Source of the DNA: Veillonella atypica KON | GTDB taxonomy: Bacteria; Bacillota; Negativicutes; Veillonellales; Veillonellaceae | Reading direction: 5' to 3' | Length of the DNA stretch: 64,000 nt | NCBI RefSeq assembly: GCF_002959915.1 | Contig: NZ_PPDE01000005.1 | Span: forward strand, 81,947 to 145,946 | In this document: piece by piece, positions 25,645 through 34,625 of the stretch | Position numbering within the stretch: position 1 is the first letter of the stretch | Layout of the letters: each line of letters opens with the position of its first letter | Program-made: the position numbers and the translations under genes | Notes under the pieces: generated by a model | Databases searched by the model: none | What the model saw: only the letters and a program-made list of their open reading frames with translations | Told to the model about the DNA's origin: nothing

Positions 25645-27645
25645 ATGAGAGAAAACAAACATTCCAAAAAATTAGCGCTTGCAGTATTGGCTGCTACAGC
25701 TGCTGTAGGCGTATCCGCAGTGGCGCCTGTTAGTGCGGCTGAAATCCAAACTGCACAAGGTTTTATTTTTGCAGCAGGTAATGCAACAGAGTCTCCAGAT
25801 ACTACGCACAATAGTGTTTCTTATGGTACTGTTGCAACTGGTACAGCTACTAGCATCGCAGTTGGTCAAGGTAATAGTATTACAAGTGCTACTGGTTCTA
25901 GCAGTGCTTATGGTAACCAAAATACAGTTAATGGTGACCAAGCTAACGCATTTGGTGATGGCAATACTGTAGAAGGCTCTTATGCACAAGCATTTGGTGA
26001 TAGCAATGTTATTAATGGTACACATGCTATTGGCTATGGTTACAAAAACACTGTAGGTGAATCGACTTCTAATTTCCGTGATCGTGATTATGATAACGAA
26101 CCAGATAGTGCAACATTACGTCCAGGAGATTGGAAATCTAATTCTGTAGCTATTGGTTCTGAAAATACTGCATTAGGTAGTTCTGCATTGGCAGTAGGTA
26201 ATGGGGCTCAAGCTAAAATGAGTGAAGCTATTGCTATCGGTCACGCTGCAGATGCTGAACGTACTTGGTCTACTGCAATTGGTACACGTGCAAATGCATC
26301 CGAAGTTCGTTCCCAAGCTATTGGTTTTGAAGCACAAGCTGCTGGATACAAATCAAATGCAATTGGTTCTAGTGCAGAGGCAACTGGTGCACATACTAAT
26401 GCAATCGGTTCTTCCGCTATTGCTTCTGGTGACCATGCACAGGCTTATGGTGCGGGTGCACAAGCTCGAGGTCTACGTGCTAATGCTTTTGGCTCTGATG
26501 CACATGCTACAGCTGACCATGCTATGGCAATTGGTGACCACTCCGTTGCGACTGATGCAAATTCGGTTGCTATTGGCTTCCAATCTCAATCTGCTCCGGC
26601 AACAGCTGTAAATAATGCTTCTATCACAACAACTAGCATTACAAGTGGTGCTCCAATCACAACTCATACATATGGTGGTTTTGCTGGTGTAGGTTCTGCA
26701 ACTAAAGGCTCTGTTTCTGTAGGTCAAGTTGGTCAAGAACGCCAAATTAAGAACGTAGCAGCAGGCGAAATCTCTGCTACATCTACAGATGCTGTAAATG
26801 GTAGTCAATTGTTCTCTGTAGCAAAGGATTTACAAAATCAAATCGATAACTCTACACCAGGTACCATCAATAATAACATTACTAACTTGACTAACCGTGT
26901 CGGCGATGTAGAACAACGCGTTAATAAAGTAGGTGCAGGTTCTGCTGCATTGGCTGCGTTACATCCATTAGACTTCAACCCAGATGATAAATGGACAGTA
27001 GCTGCTGGTTATGGTCACTACCATAATGCTAACTCTGCTGCATTGGGTGCTTTCTACCGTCCTAATGAAGACACAATGTTCTCCATCGGTAGCACAGTAG
27101 GTAATGGTAATCCTCAATTAAATGCAGGTGTATCCATTCGTCTTGGTAAACGTGCACCTGAATCTCGTTCCCGTGTAGCTATGGGCCGTGAAATTGCTGA
27201 ATTGAACGCACGTCTTCAAGATATTGAAAATAAATACAATAACTTGTTACAAGTATTGAATCCACATGCAATTGATCCTAGCAAAACTGCTGAATTCCCA
27301 GATGTTCCTCGCAATCACTGGGCTTACCAATACATTAGCCAATTGGCTGGTAATGGTATCCTTGTTGGTTACCCTGATGGCACATTCAAAGGCGATGCAA
27401 CAATGACTCGTTACGAATTCGCAACTATGTTGTACCGTGCTCTTCAAAACGGTGCACCTATCGATGATAACATGCGTCGTGCTATGGACGAATTCCAACC
27501 TGAATTACAAAATATTCGTCTTAACCATTACCGTGTTGACCGTATTTCTGGTGGCGATAATGACCGTCATAAAACAGAACGTGTTCGCGTTAACAACGAA
27601 CCTAAAAACCAACGCGACGTATATGGTTCCCGTATTAGCCAATAA
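25645..27645 (+). CDS. trimeric autotransporter adhesin with C-terminal SLH domain
   Basis: A 666-residue surface protein. Residues 1-32 are a signal peptide ending APVSA. Residues about 60-315 are YadA/Hep_Hag head repeats of 14 residues (AIGSSAEATGAHTN type). A neck with IKNVAAGEISATSTDAVNG follows, then a short coiled coil and the YadA-type membrane anchor (about 435-506, ending NAGVSIRLGK). Normally the protein ends there. Here a coiled coil and one SLH domain follow (FPDVPRNHWAYQYI, GYPDGTFKG, residues about 548-608). The tail should be periplasmic and could tether the barrel to peptidoglycan. Confidence 0.92.
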   Translation: MRENKHSKKLALAVLAATAAVGVSAVAPVSAAEIQTAQGFIFAAGNATESPDTTHNSVSYGTVATGTATSIAVGQGNSITSATGSSSAYGNQNTVNGDQANAFGDGNTVEGSYAQAFGDSNVINGTHAIGYGYKNTVGESTSNFRDRDYDNEPDSATLRPGDWKSNSVAIGSENTALGSSALAVGNGAQAKMSEAIAIGHAADAERTWSTAIGTRANASEVRSQAIGFEAQAAGYKSNAIGSSAEATGAHTNAIGSSAIASGDHAQAYGAGAQARGLRANAFGSDAHATADHAMAIGDHSVATDANSVAIGFQSQSAPATAVNNASITTTSITSGAPITTHTYGGFAGVGSATKGSVSVGQVGQERQIKNVAAGEISATSTDAVNGSQLFSVAKDLQNQIDNSTPGTINNNITNLTNRVGDVEQRVNKVGAGSAALAALHPLDFNPDDKWTVAAGYGHYHNANSAALGAFYRPNEDTMFSIGSTVGNGNPQLNAGVSIRLGKRAPESRSRVAMGREIAELNARLQDIENKYNNLLQVLNPHAIDPSKTAEFPDVPRNHWAYQYISQLAGNGILVGYPDGTFKGDATMTRYEFATMLYRALQNGAPIDDNMRRAMDEFQPELQNIRLNHYRVDRISGGDNDRHKTERVRVNNEPKNQRDVYGSRISQ

Positions 27646-27685
27646 TACATTGACTATAACTTCCCTTCGAGCTTGTGAAAGCTCC

Positions 27686-27722
27686 AAAACAGGATGTATC
27701 CTCGTGATGCATCCTGTTTTTG
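27686..27722 (+). terminator. terminator after the adhesin
   Basis: AAAACAGGATG (27686-27696) pairs with CATCCTGTTTT (27710-27720), followed by T-rich sequence. Confidence 0.88.
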
Positions 27723-27884
27723 TTTTATTATAAAGATTATAAAACTTCATCAAATATTTATGTAGAATTATTGCATTTAGATACATATAGTAGTATAATT
27801 ACATTCGTGATAATAAATATACAGAATATATGTATAAAATATAAAAATAGTAGTTTGATAAAGATATAAAATGAGGGCAAGACA

Positions 27885-28370
27885 ATGAAAGAATTCAGAC
27901 AATTAACAGTAGAAGATACAGCGGAATACCATAAGGTTTTAATTGATGGTTATGCAGCTATTAAAGATTTTCCAATTACCTTTGATGCCATCGATTTTAC
28001 CGAAGAAGAATCTAAAGGGTGGATTGAAAACTATCCTGTATATGGATTGTATATTGACGGACAATTAGTGAGCTCTATTACATTCTGCATGCCATGGGTT
28101 AAATACTCTACACCGGATAAATTTCCACATATTGCCCATTTCGTAACAGCACCAGCTTTCAAAGGCAAAGGCTATGCACGGGAAACACTTGGTTATGCAG
28201 AAGAGTTGTTAAAAACTCAATTTAAGACACCAGCCGTTACATTGGGTACGGCTAAAGAGCATCCATGGTTGCCTAAGATGTATGAATCCTTTGGATTTAA
28301 AGCTTATGATCAAGTACATTTTAGAGGAAAACAACATACAACGGTATTGTTTAAAAAAGACTTGATATAA
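27885..28370 (+). CDS. GNAT-family acetyltransferase
   Basis: A 161-residue N-acetyltransferase. The acetyl-CoA loop is in FVTAPAFKGKGYARETL (the R/QxxGxG/A pattern), followed by the usual helix and a late FGFKAYDQVHF strand. Substrate is unknown; the fold serves small molecules and protein N-termini. The ATG at 27885 follows GAGGGCAAG. It stands alone between terminators. Confidence 0.82.
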   Translation: MKEFRQLTVEDTAEYHKVLIDGYAAIKDFPITFDAIDFTEEESKGWIENYPVYGLYIDGQLVSSITFCMPWVKYSTPDKFPHIAHFVTAPAFKGKGYARETLGYAEELLKTQFKTPAVTLGTAKEHPWLPKMYESFGFKAYDQVHFRGKQHTTVLFKKDLI

Positions 28371-28380
28371 CTAATACAAG

Positions 28381-28418
28381 CACCTCGTAAGGATATTCCT
28401 CATGAGGTGTATTTTTTT
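28381..28418 (+). terminator. terminator after the acetyltransferase
   Basis: CACCTC (28381) to GAGGTG (28408) with an inner AGGA/TCCT pairing, followed by TATTTTTTT. Confidence 0.75.
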
Positions 28419-28527
28419 GTACAAGATAGTGCAGGATTTTTACATTTGGATATATAATATATACATGTATGTCATATCTATGCGTTCATTTTGAATGGTA
28501 GATGGTTTATTGAAAGGATGTGAGACT

Positions 28528-29277
28528 ATGTTAGTCTTATCTGGTATTTTAGTGATGGTCATCGGTCTGATGCTGCGCTTTAATGCCTTGTTAGTTGTCG
28601 TAGCCGCAGGTTTTGTAACGGGCCTTGCAGGTGGTCTCAGTATCAACGATATCGTTGGTGCCATTGGGGAGGCTTTCGTTAAAAATCGTTATATGTCATT
28701 ATTTATTTTGATTTTACCTGTTATTGGTCTTATGGAACGTCATGGCTTGCGTGAACGGGCAGAAATTTTGATCGGCAAGATCAACGCTGCTACGGCTGGT
28801 CGTATCTTTATGATTTACTTATTTGTGCGCCAAGTAACTGTGGCTTTTGGTATTAACATGTCCGGTATGGTTGCCATGGTACGTCCGTTGATCGCACCTA
28901 TGAGTGAAGCTGCAGTAGCTCAAGGTCGCCCAGTATCTCAACGTACTCTTGATAAGGTGCGTGGTATAGCTGCTTCTGCAGATAATACAGGCAATTTCTT
29001 CGGTCAAAACTTGTTCCTTGCTGCTGGTGGGTTATTGCTTATCAAAGGCGTTATGGAACAATTAGGCTATTCTGTAGAGTTAACAGATATGGTGTTATAC
29101 GGATTGCCAACTGCTGTTTGTGCCTATATCGTTAACTTCATTCGCTTTATTATCTTTGATAAAACAATTCAAGCCTCTGTAGCTCGTGACGAAGAGGATA
29201 TGAAATCTGGTAAATTAGTACCTAATGAATTTAATATCCTTGTTACACCAGAAGAATTAAAGAAGGAGGCTGAATAA
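28528..29277 (+). CDS. DUF969 membrane protein
   Basis: A 249-residue integral membrane protein of the DUF969 family, with about seven helices and the conserved VRQVTVAFGINMSG and ADNTGNFFGQNLF segments. ATG 28528 has AAAGGATGTGAG upstream; the frame opens at 28495 without a site. It is followed one base later by DUF979 and then pcp. This trio recurs in bacteria, and genome context suggests that the two membrane proteins form a transporter related to 5-oxoproline or pyroglutamyl peptides. That role is inference. Confidence 0.85.
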   Translation: MLVLSGILVMVIGLMLRFNALLVVVAAGFVTGLAGGLSINDIVGAIGEAFVKNRYMSLFILILPVIGLMERHGLRERAEILIGKINAATAGRIFMIYLFVRQVTVAFGINMSGMVAMVRPLIAPMSEAAVAQGRPVSQRTLDKVRGIAASADNTGNFFGQNLFLAAGGLLLIKGVMEQLGYSVELTDMVLYGLPTAVCAYIVNFIRFIIFDKTIQASVARDEEDMKSGKLVPNEFNILVTPEELKKEAE

Positions 29278-29278
29278 T

Positions 29279-30208
29279 ATGTTAGAACTTATCTATAAAA
29301 TGCAGCCCTTAGATTATGTATATCTTCTCGTAGGGATTATTCTATTTATCTTTGCCATTCAATCATTCCTTGATAAAGAACATAAATATCGCATTGGTAC
29401 AGGTTTATTCTGGCTCTTGTACAGCGTGTCCTTTATCTTTGGCTCTTATCTATCAAAGGAAATAAATGGCTGGCTCGTTATCGCCATGGCTGCTATCGTC
29501 TTGGTAAAACAACTCGGCAAAGGTCATTACTTTGAATCTCCTATTGAATTCAAAAAAGACGAAGCAGTCCGTATTGGTAATGTTATTTTCGTACCGGCTT
29601 TACTTGTTGGTATCATCACGTTCATCATTGGCTTCTTTACTAAATTAGGTGCTCTTGTAGGCATTGGTATTGCGGCCATCATCGCTATGTGCGCTGCTCT
29701 TTACATCACTAAGGGTTCATTTAACCAAGGTTTCCATGAAGGTCGTCGTCTTATCGATGCTATCGGTTGGACTGCTATCTTGTCCCAATTATTAGCGGCC
29801 CTAGGCTATCTATTTAATTTGGCTGGCGTTGGTAAAATTATCTCAAGTGCTGTAGCTAGTGTTGTGCCTGCAGATAATGTATTCCTCGTAGTTGTAGCAT
29901 ACTGCATCGGTATGGTCATCTTCACAATGATCATGGGTAACGCTTTTGCAGCCTTTGCGATGATTACAAGTGCTATCGGTGTTCCAATGCTCGTTGTAGC
30001 TCATGGTGCAAACCCAGCTGCTATTGGTGCTATCGCAATGCTTGCTGGCTATTGCGGTACCTTGATGACACCTATGGCTGCCAACTTTAACATTGTACCG
30101 GTAGCGCTTCTTGAAATGCGTGATCAATACGGTGTTATTAAAGCTCAACTTCCAATTGCATTGATTATGCTCGTGTTGAATATCCTATTGATGTACTATT
30201 TTATTTAA
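29279..30208 (+). CDS. DUF979 membrane protein
   Basis: A 309-residue membrane protein of the DUF979 family with about nine helices. A cytosolic segment FESPIEFKKDEAVRIGN follows helix 3, and MTPMAANFNIVP near the C-terminus resembles re-entrant regions of carriers. It starts one base after the DUF969 stop, with AAGGAGG inside the upstream gene, so the two are translationally coupled and probably form one complex. Pcp follows 50 bases later. Transport of 5-oxoproline is a context-based guess. Confidence 0.85.
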   Translation: MLELIYKMQPLDYVYLLVGIILFIFAIQSFLDKEHKYRIGTGLFWLLYSVSFIFGSYLSKEINGWLVIAMAAIVLVKQLGKGHYFESPIEFKKDEAVRIGNVIFVPALLVGIITFIIGFFTKLGALVGIGIAAIIAMCAALYITKGSFNQGFHEGRRLIDAIGWTAILSQLLAALGYLFNLAGVGKIISSAVASVVPADNVFLVVVAYCIGMVIFTMIMGNAFAAFAMITSAIGVPMLVVAHGANPAAIGAIAMLAGYCGTLMTPMAANFNIVPVALLEMRDQYGVIKAQLPIALIMLVLNILLMYYFI

Positions 30209-30258
30209 GACCTTGTTCTGTGGATGAACAATCTTTTGAAATATCCTTATGAGGTGTT

Positions 30259-30915
30259 ATGATGAAAACTATTTTAATTACTGGATTTGATCCATTTGGT
30301 GGCGAACCTATTAATCCTGCATGGGAAGCTGTAAAAACGATGGATGGTTATACTGATGGCGATTACAAGGTGGTAACTCAAATGGTGCCAACTGTACGTT
30401 ATACTTCTGTTGATACTGTGAAAGCAGCTGCTGAAAAATGCCAACCAGACTTTATTCTATGTGTAGGTCAAGCAGGGGGCCGTCCAGATATTACGGTAGA
30501 ACGAGTTGCTATTAACTGCGATGACTTCCGCATTCCAGACAATGCAGGCAATCAACCAGAGGATGAGCCAATCGTAGCTGATGGGCCTAGTGCCTATTTT
30601 GCAACGTTGCCAATTAAAAACATTGTTAACGCATTGCATCAAAATGGCATTCCTGCAAAGGTTTCTAATACGGCTGGTACCTTTGTATGCAATCATTTGA
30701 TGTATGGTGTATGCCATTATGCGGCACAAAAGGGCAATATCAAGGCTGGTTTTATGCACATTCCGTACTTGCCATCTCAAGTGGTGGATAAACCAAATCA
30801 ACCTAGCATGGCTGTTGAAACTGTGCGTGCCACATTGGAAACCATCGTGCATGTATTGGCTCATGGTGAAAGCTACAAGGCACAAGATATTAACTATACA
30901 ACACCTCATGAATAG
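30259..30915 (+). CDS. pcp: pyrrolidone-carboxylate peptidase
   Basis: Cysteine peptidase (family C15) that removes N-terminal pyroglutamate from peptides. 218 residues, the normal size. The start TGFDPFGGEPINPAW is diagnostic; the catalytic Glu is in ITVERVAIN, Cys in AGTFVCNHLMY, and His in AGFMHIPYLP. ATG 30259 (or 30262) follows GAGGTG. With DUF969-DUF979 it makes a likely peptide or pyroglutamate salvage unit in the cytosol. Confidence 0.95.
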   Translation: MMKTILITGFDPFGGEPINPAWEAVKTMDGYTDGDYKVVTQMVPTVRYTSVDTVKAAAEKCQPDFILCVGQAGGRPDITVERVAINCDDFRIPDNAGNQPEDEPIVADGPSAYFATLPIKNIVNALHQNGIPAKVSNTAGTFVCNHLMYGVCHYAAQKGNIKAGFMHIPYLPSQVVDKPNQPSMAVETVRATLETIVHVLAHGESYKAQDINYTTPHE

Positions 30916-31022
30916 GCGGTATCTTTAATACGTGTATCGCATGTTATATAGTATGATGATGCGGTGTAGAGAATATAGATTCATATATTTTGTTTGTGTA
31001 TAGATGAGAGTGGGTTATCTCT

Positions 31023-32351
31023 ATGAATAAAAAATTAGTAGCAAGTTTAGTTTCTTGTTTTGTATTGGGTTCTGTCAGTGCCTATGCAGCCAATCCATTT
31101 AGTGATGTAGATCCTTCTAGTTGGGCCTATCAATCAGTAGAACAATTGGCATCTGCCGGTATTATTAATGGCTACCCAGATGGGACTTTCAAAGGCAATA
31201 AAGATATTACACGCTATGAAATGGCTCAAATGGTAGCGAAAGCCATGGCGAATCAAGACCGCGCTAATGCGGAACAACAAGCTATGATTAATCGCTTGGC
31301 CGATGAATTTAGTAATGAACTCAATACATTGGGCGTGCGTGTAGCAAAATTAGAAGATCAAGTGGGCAATGTGAAGGTAACAGGAAATTATCGTTTACGC
31401 TATCGCGGCAGCCAATTGAAAAATGATGCGTATGCTTATGGAAAGCATTCCTCCTTTGATTATCGGGCGCGTGTGATTTTTAATGCTAAGGTCAATGATA
31501 AAACCGATGCTGTTGTCCGTGTACAAGGTTCCGGTGAGCTCGGCAATAGCAATGCTAATATAGCTCAGGTAAATCTTGCCTATGTAGATCATCATTTTGG
31601 CAAGGACACAACATTGCGCGTAGGTCGTCAACTTTATACGCCTGCACTAGGGCTCATGTATGATGACCTCATCGATGGGGCGCGCCTCATGTATAAACAT
31701 GGTAAGCTAGATGTATCCGCTAGCTATGGTTACTGGTGGGGTGGTGCAGGTACGTACCAAAATAAGGAAAACACTATCTCTGCAGCTATGCTAGAAGTGA
31801 AAGGTAAACTTAACAAACATGTTACCCTTGGCGGTATGTATGGCCGATTCCATAATGGTAAATTATACCAAGGTCAAGACATTGATGCGGCTACAGGTAA
31901 ACAAGTTAAATCCTTTATCGATTCCCCGTACAAAAATATTTGGGGCCTTAACGCGAATATGAACTTCAACCGTTGGAACGCATTCGGCGAATGGCTTACA
32001 GCACCAGGCATATCCAATTCCCAAGCTTGGATGGCTAGTGTAGGTTATGGTAATTACAATATTAGTAAAGCTCGTACTTATAGCGTACGTGGTCAATATT
32101 ACTATGAAGAAGCTAACTCGCCTGTCTTCAGTAGTGCCTTTGCACCGGCCTATAGCTTCTTCAATCAACACTATGTGGATACTAAGGGCGTTGCTCATGT
32201 ACGTAATGGTTTTAAAGGCTTTGTAGCTAATGTAAACTACGTACCATTCCAAAATGTATCCATCGGTGCTTACTATGGCTTTGGCAATAAAGACATGGAC
32301 GGTAATAAATTAGGTGATTACTGGCGTACAGACGTGAACTTTATGTTCTAA
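31023..32351 (+). CDS. OmpM-like outer membrane porin with N-terminal SLH domain
   Basis: A 442-residue outer membrane protein of the Negativicutes OmpM/Mep45 type. Signal peptide to SAYAA; SLH domain about residues 24-75 (FSDVDPSSWAYQSVEQL, GYPDGTFKG, TRYEMAQMV); a coiled coil about 78-118; then a porin barrel rich in alternating aromatic strands, ending WRTDVNFMF with the terminal Phe used by BAM. The SLH binds peptidoglycan and the barrel sits in the outer membrane, so the protein holds the envelope together and admits solutes. It supports the diderm Firmicute assignment. Confidence 0.93.
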   Translation: MNKKLVASLVSCFVLGSVSAYAANPFSDVDPSSWAYQSVEQLASAGIINGYPDGTFKGNKDITRYEMAQMVAKAMANQDRANAEQQAMINRLADEFSNELNTLGVRVAKLEDQVGNVKVTGNYRLRYRGSQLKNDAYAYGKHSSFDYRARVIFNAKVNDKTDAVVRVQGSGELGNSNANIAQVNLAYVDHHFGKDTTLRVGRQLYTPALGLMYDDLIDGARLMYKHGKLDVSASYGYWWGGAGTYQNKENTISAAMLEVKGKLNKHVTLGGMYGRFHNGKLYQGQDIDAATGKQVKSFIDSPYKNIWGLNANMNFNRWNAFGEWLTAPGISNSQAWMASVGYGNYNISKARTYSVRGQYYYEEANSPVFSSAFAPAYSFFNQHYVDTKGVAHVRNGFKGFVANVNYVPFQNVSIGAYYGFGNKDMDGNKLGDYWRTDVNFMF

Positions 32352-32381
32352 TCTCAGAACGCCCTATACATGTGGTTTCAA

Positions 32382-32464
32382 AATTAGTACAGGCCTGTAC
32401 TAATTCTCAGAAAGGATATATAGGGGTACTACAAAATAGAACAGGCCTGTTCTATTTTGTAGTA
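32382..32464. repeat. pair of perfect palindromes with ACAGGCCTGT centre
   Basis: A 24-base perfect palindrome (32382-32405, AATTAGTACAGG and its mirror) and a 38-base perfect palindrome (32427-32464) share the centre ACAGGCCTGT. They are separated by a spacer containing AGAAAGGATATATAGGGG. The same spacer and palindromes recur at 34331-34517. Confidence 0.9.
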
Positions 32465-32484
32465 GGGGTTGTTCAAAATGTAAT

Positions 32485-32514
32485 AAGAGGCTGTCATTAT
32501 TGACAGCCTCTTTT
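32485..32514. terminator. terminator between OmpM and HipA-like gene
   Basis: AAGAGGCTGTCA (32485-32496) pairs with TGACAGCCTCTT (32501-32512); T-tracts suit both strands. Confidence 0.88.
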
Positions 32515-32515
32515 G

Positions 32516-33709
32516 CTATTGTTGAGCTATATTGGGATGAATAAAATTGATGTTTTTTTCGTCGAGTAAACGTATGAAATAAGCAGATCGTTGTTGGATA
32601 TAGGATTCTAATATATCTAATTTTGCATCTGTTAGTATATCTGATGGAATACGATTAAATTTAAAATTTAGTAATGGTGTTAACATGGCACGGTGCGAAT
32701 CGTGAAGATATAATTTTGCCAATGTATCAAAGGAGAGTCCCCAAAAACTGATATCTTTCACACCATTTAAATTGGCATATTCATCGTTAGTTATATTGTA
32801 GAATAATGAATTTCCATGATCAAATAAAGGTACAGGACCTAGGATACGATTGCTTTCATTATCGATGAGAACACCAAAATTATTGAGGTGTCGGTCAGTA
32901 TTATGAATGAGTGCATCGAATACCATCATATCAGAAAATGGGATAATACCGTACAAGCTAGCTATATCGTGCTGTGTGTCATATAACATAAGCTCGTCAC
33001 GAGATATCGTTTCTTTTAGAAGACCAGATATAGGCATGTATCCGACCTGTTCCGATGTGAATAGAGGGCACGCACTAACTAGTTGGTCGTGGAATGTAGT
33101 GAGTTTATATTCCACATGTGCTAACCCCATAGCTGCTGCAATCTGACTAGCATATACTTCACTGAGTGCCTCAAGCCCTCCATTGGCATAGCGAGGTGTT
33201 GAACCTTTATATAAATAAATGACATCATTTTCACGATGCCAACACTTACGGAGCATGCCGTTTGTTGTGTATTCGGGGGTCGTCACAATCCCTTGTATAT
33301 GACTATCTTCGCCTGTGAAAGCGATGCCTGACACAATTTCACTAAATGGATTGTCGTATAAATTAACATCTGACCATGAAATAGTGGAATGAGTCGGTTT
33401 TACCCAATATGTATCATTTAGGGATAGACCATAGGTTACATCTAAATATCGATATGGATTTTCTGTATCTGAAATGGCATCTAATAAATTCTCAACAAAT
33501 GCACGATTATTTGGAATCTTACGCTGTAATAACCAATTTTTTAGTCCTTTTATGGTAGGTTGCATATTTATTGGCAATGTCGTATTATCTATGATTGTTA
33601 AATCAGAAATATCCATGCGAACCAATGTGGTTAAGTTGACAACATCTTCGTGCCTCTCGATGCAAAACTGCAAGAGAGGGGTATCTTTGTTGAGTAATAC
33701 ATACTCCAT
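32516..33709 (-). CDS. HipA/CtkA-like kinase domain protein
   Basis: A 397-residue protein whose second half carries the catalytic pattern of HipA-type protein kinases: MVFDALIHNTDRHLNNFGVL (Asp-Arg-His catalytic loop with following Asn) and PLFDHGNSL (metal-binding Asp). An upstream EVYASQIAAAMG helix and YLYKGST fit the N-lobe. The first 100 residues are unassigned. No HipB-like HTH partner is next to it, so it is either a solitary toxin or a housekeeping kinase of this fold. ATG 33709 follows GGAGGATT. Palindrome clusters lie on both sides of this gene and its neighbour. Confidence 0.75.
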   Translation of the reverse strand: MEYVLLNKDTPLLQFCIERHEDVVNLTTLVRMDISDLTIIDNTTLPINMQPTIKGLKNWLLQRKIPNNRAFVENLLDAISDTENPYRYLDVTYGLSLNDTYWVKPTHSTISWSDVNLYDNPFSEIVSGIAFTGEDSHIQGIVTTPEYTTNGMLRKCWHRENDVIYLYKGSTPRYANGGLEALSEVYASQIAAAMGLAHVEYKLTTFHDQLVSACPLFTSEQVGYMPISGLLKETISRDELMLYDTQHDIASLYGIIPFSDMMVFDALIHNTDRHLNNFGVLIDNESNRILGPVPLFDHGNSLFYNITNDEYANLNGVKDISFWGLSFDTLAKLYLHDSHRAMLTPLLNFKFNRIPSDILTDAKLDILESYIQQRSAYFIRLLDEKNINFIHPNIAQQ

Positions 33710-33867
33710 GTGAATCCTCCTTTCCTTTGAGTTTTATATATGCTCATTATAGCATAAGAAAAAACCTTTCTATGGATGTAGTTACAACTCAGATTATCTG
33801 AGTTTATTAGCTTTTAGATTGGATGCTATAATAAATAATATAAAGTTGTTTACGGAGAGTAATGATA

Positions 33868-34269
33868 ATGTATGAAATTGTAAATGAATCTAATTTAACA
33901 ATAGCATTTGATATGGATACACAACTATCTCCTTTTGGAGCCTTTGGTATTTATATTAAACAAGGGAATCATTGTTGCTCAGCTATCATTGATACCGGTG
34001 ATTGGTGGGGGATACATAGAGGTTATAATGAGCTTGTCGACATGAATCAAACTTGTAAAGGAAAAGCGAGTTTTCGCCATTATCTGAGTAGCGGTGGTAA
34101 TAAACTTATATTTACATTAGATTCCAAAGGTGGTCTTAATATCAATGTTGTTATATGTGAGTATAATTACGAGTGTAAGATGACTATTGAAAGCTTAGAC
34201 CAAACGTATTTACCCAAGTTTATTGAGTTTTTCAAAGTTTTTCTTGAACGAGAACCTAAAGAAATTTAG
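33868..34269 (+). CDS. hypothetical protein, possibly immunity-like
   Basis: A 133-residue cytosolic protein with no signal or membrane segment. It is predicted mostly beta (EIVNESNLTIAFDM, IYIKQGN, KLIFTLDSKGGLNI) with a final helix LPKFIEFFKVFLER. This layout recalls small WapI-type immunity proteins, but the resemblance is weak and no toxin gene is adjacent. ATG 33868 follows GGAGAG; the frame also has an ATG at 33862. It is divergent from the HipA-like gene and enclosed with it by palindromic repeats. Confidence 0.55.
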   Translation: MYEIVNESNLTIAFDMDTQLSPFGAFGIYIKQGNHCCSAIIDTGDWWGIHRGYNELVDMNQTCKGKASFRHYLSSGGNKLIFTLDSKGGLNINVVICEYNYECKMTIESLDQTYLPKFIEFFKVFLEREPKEI

Positions 34270-34330
34270 TTTATATTGCATAAATCTAAAAAATTATTGA
34301 AGTAGGCATATAATAGCTATATATTTTATA

Positions 34331-34517
34331 AATTAGTACACGCCTGTACCAATTTCAAAGTAGCTTATATATGTAGTTTCAGAATTAGAACAGGCCTGTA
34401 CTAATTCTCATAAAGGGTATATAGGGGTACTAAAAAAATAGAACAGGCCTGTACTAATTCACAGAAAGGATATATAGGGGTTCCTACAAAATAGAACAGG
34501 CCTGTTCTATTTTGTAG
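34331..34517. repeat. cluster of ACAGGCCTGT palindromes
   Basis: Four palindromes in a row: 34331-34354 (imperfect), 34383-34406 (one mismatched pair), about 34437-34460 (hybrid arms), and a perfect 34-base one at 34484-34517. Spacers carry the AAAGGRTATATAGGGG word also found at 32.4 kb. The last palindrome is nearly identical to the one at 32427-32464, in the same order relative to its neighbours. Confidence 0.88.
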
Positions 34518-34568
34518 AAGGGGATGTATTCGAGCCCCTATCTCCTAATGTTCTATAATTTAGCAATT

Positions 34569-34603
34569 AAAAAGAGTCGCACCATATGATGCGACTCTTT
34601 TTC
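34569..34603. terminator. terminator after rbsB
   Basis: AAAAAGAGTCGCA pairs with TGCGACTCTTTTT around CCATATGA-type loop bases; usable on the minus strand for the rbs operon. Confidence 0.9.
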
Positions 34604-34625
34604 TGTACCCAGTTTCTATATACAA

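Noticed and set aside
25672..26808. Minus-strand and alternative plus-strand frames in the adhesin gene
   Set aside because: They arise from the repetitive codons of the head repeats (Cys/Thr- or Leu/Val-rich translations) and are not independent genes.
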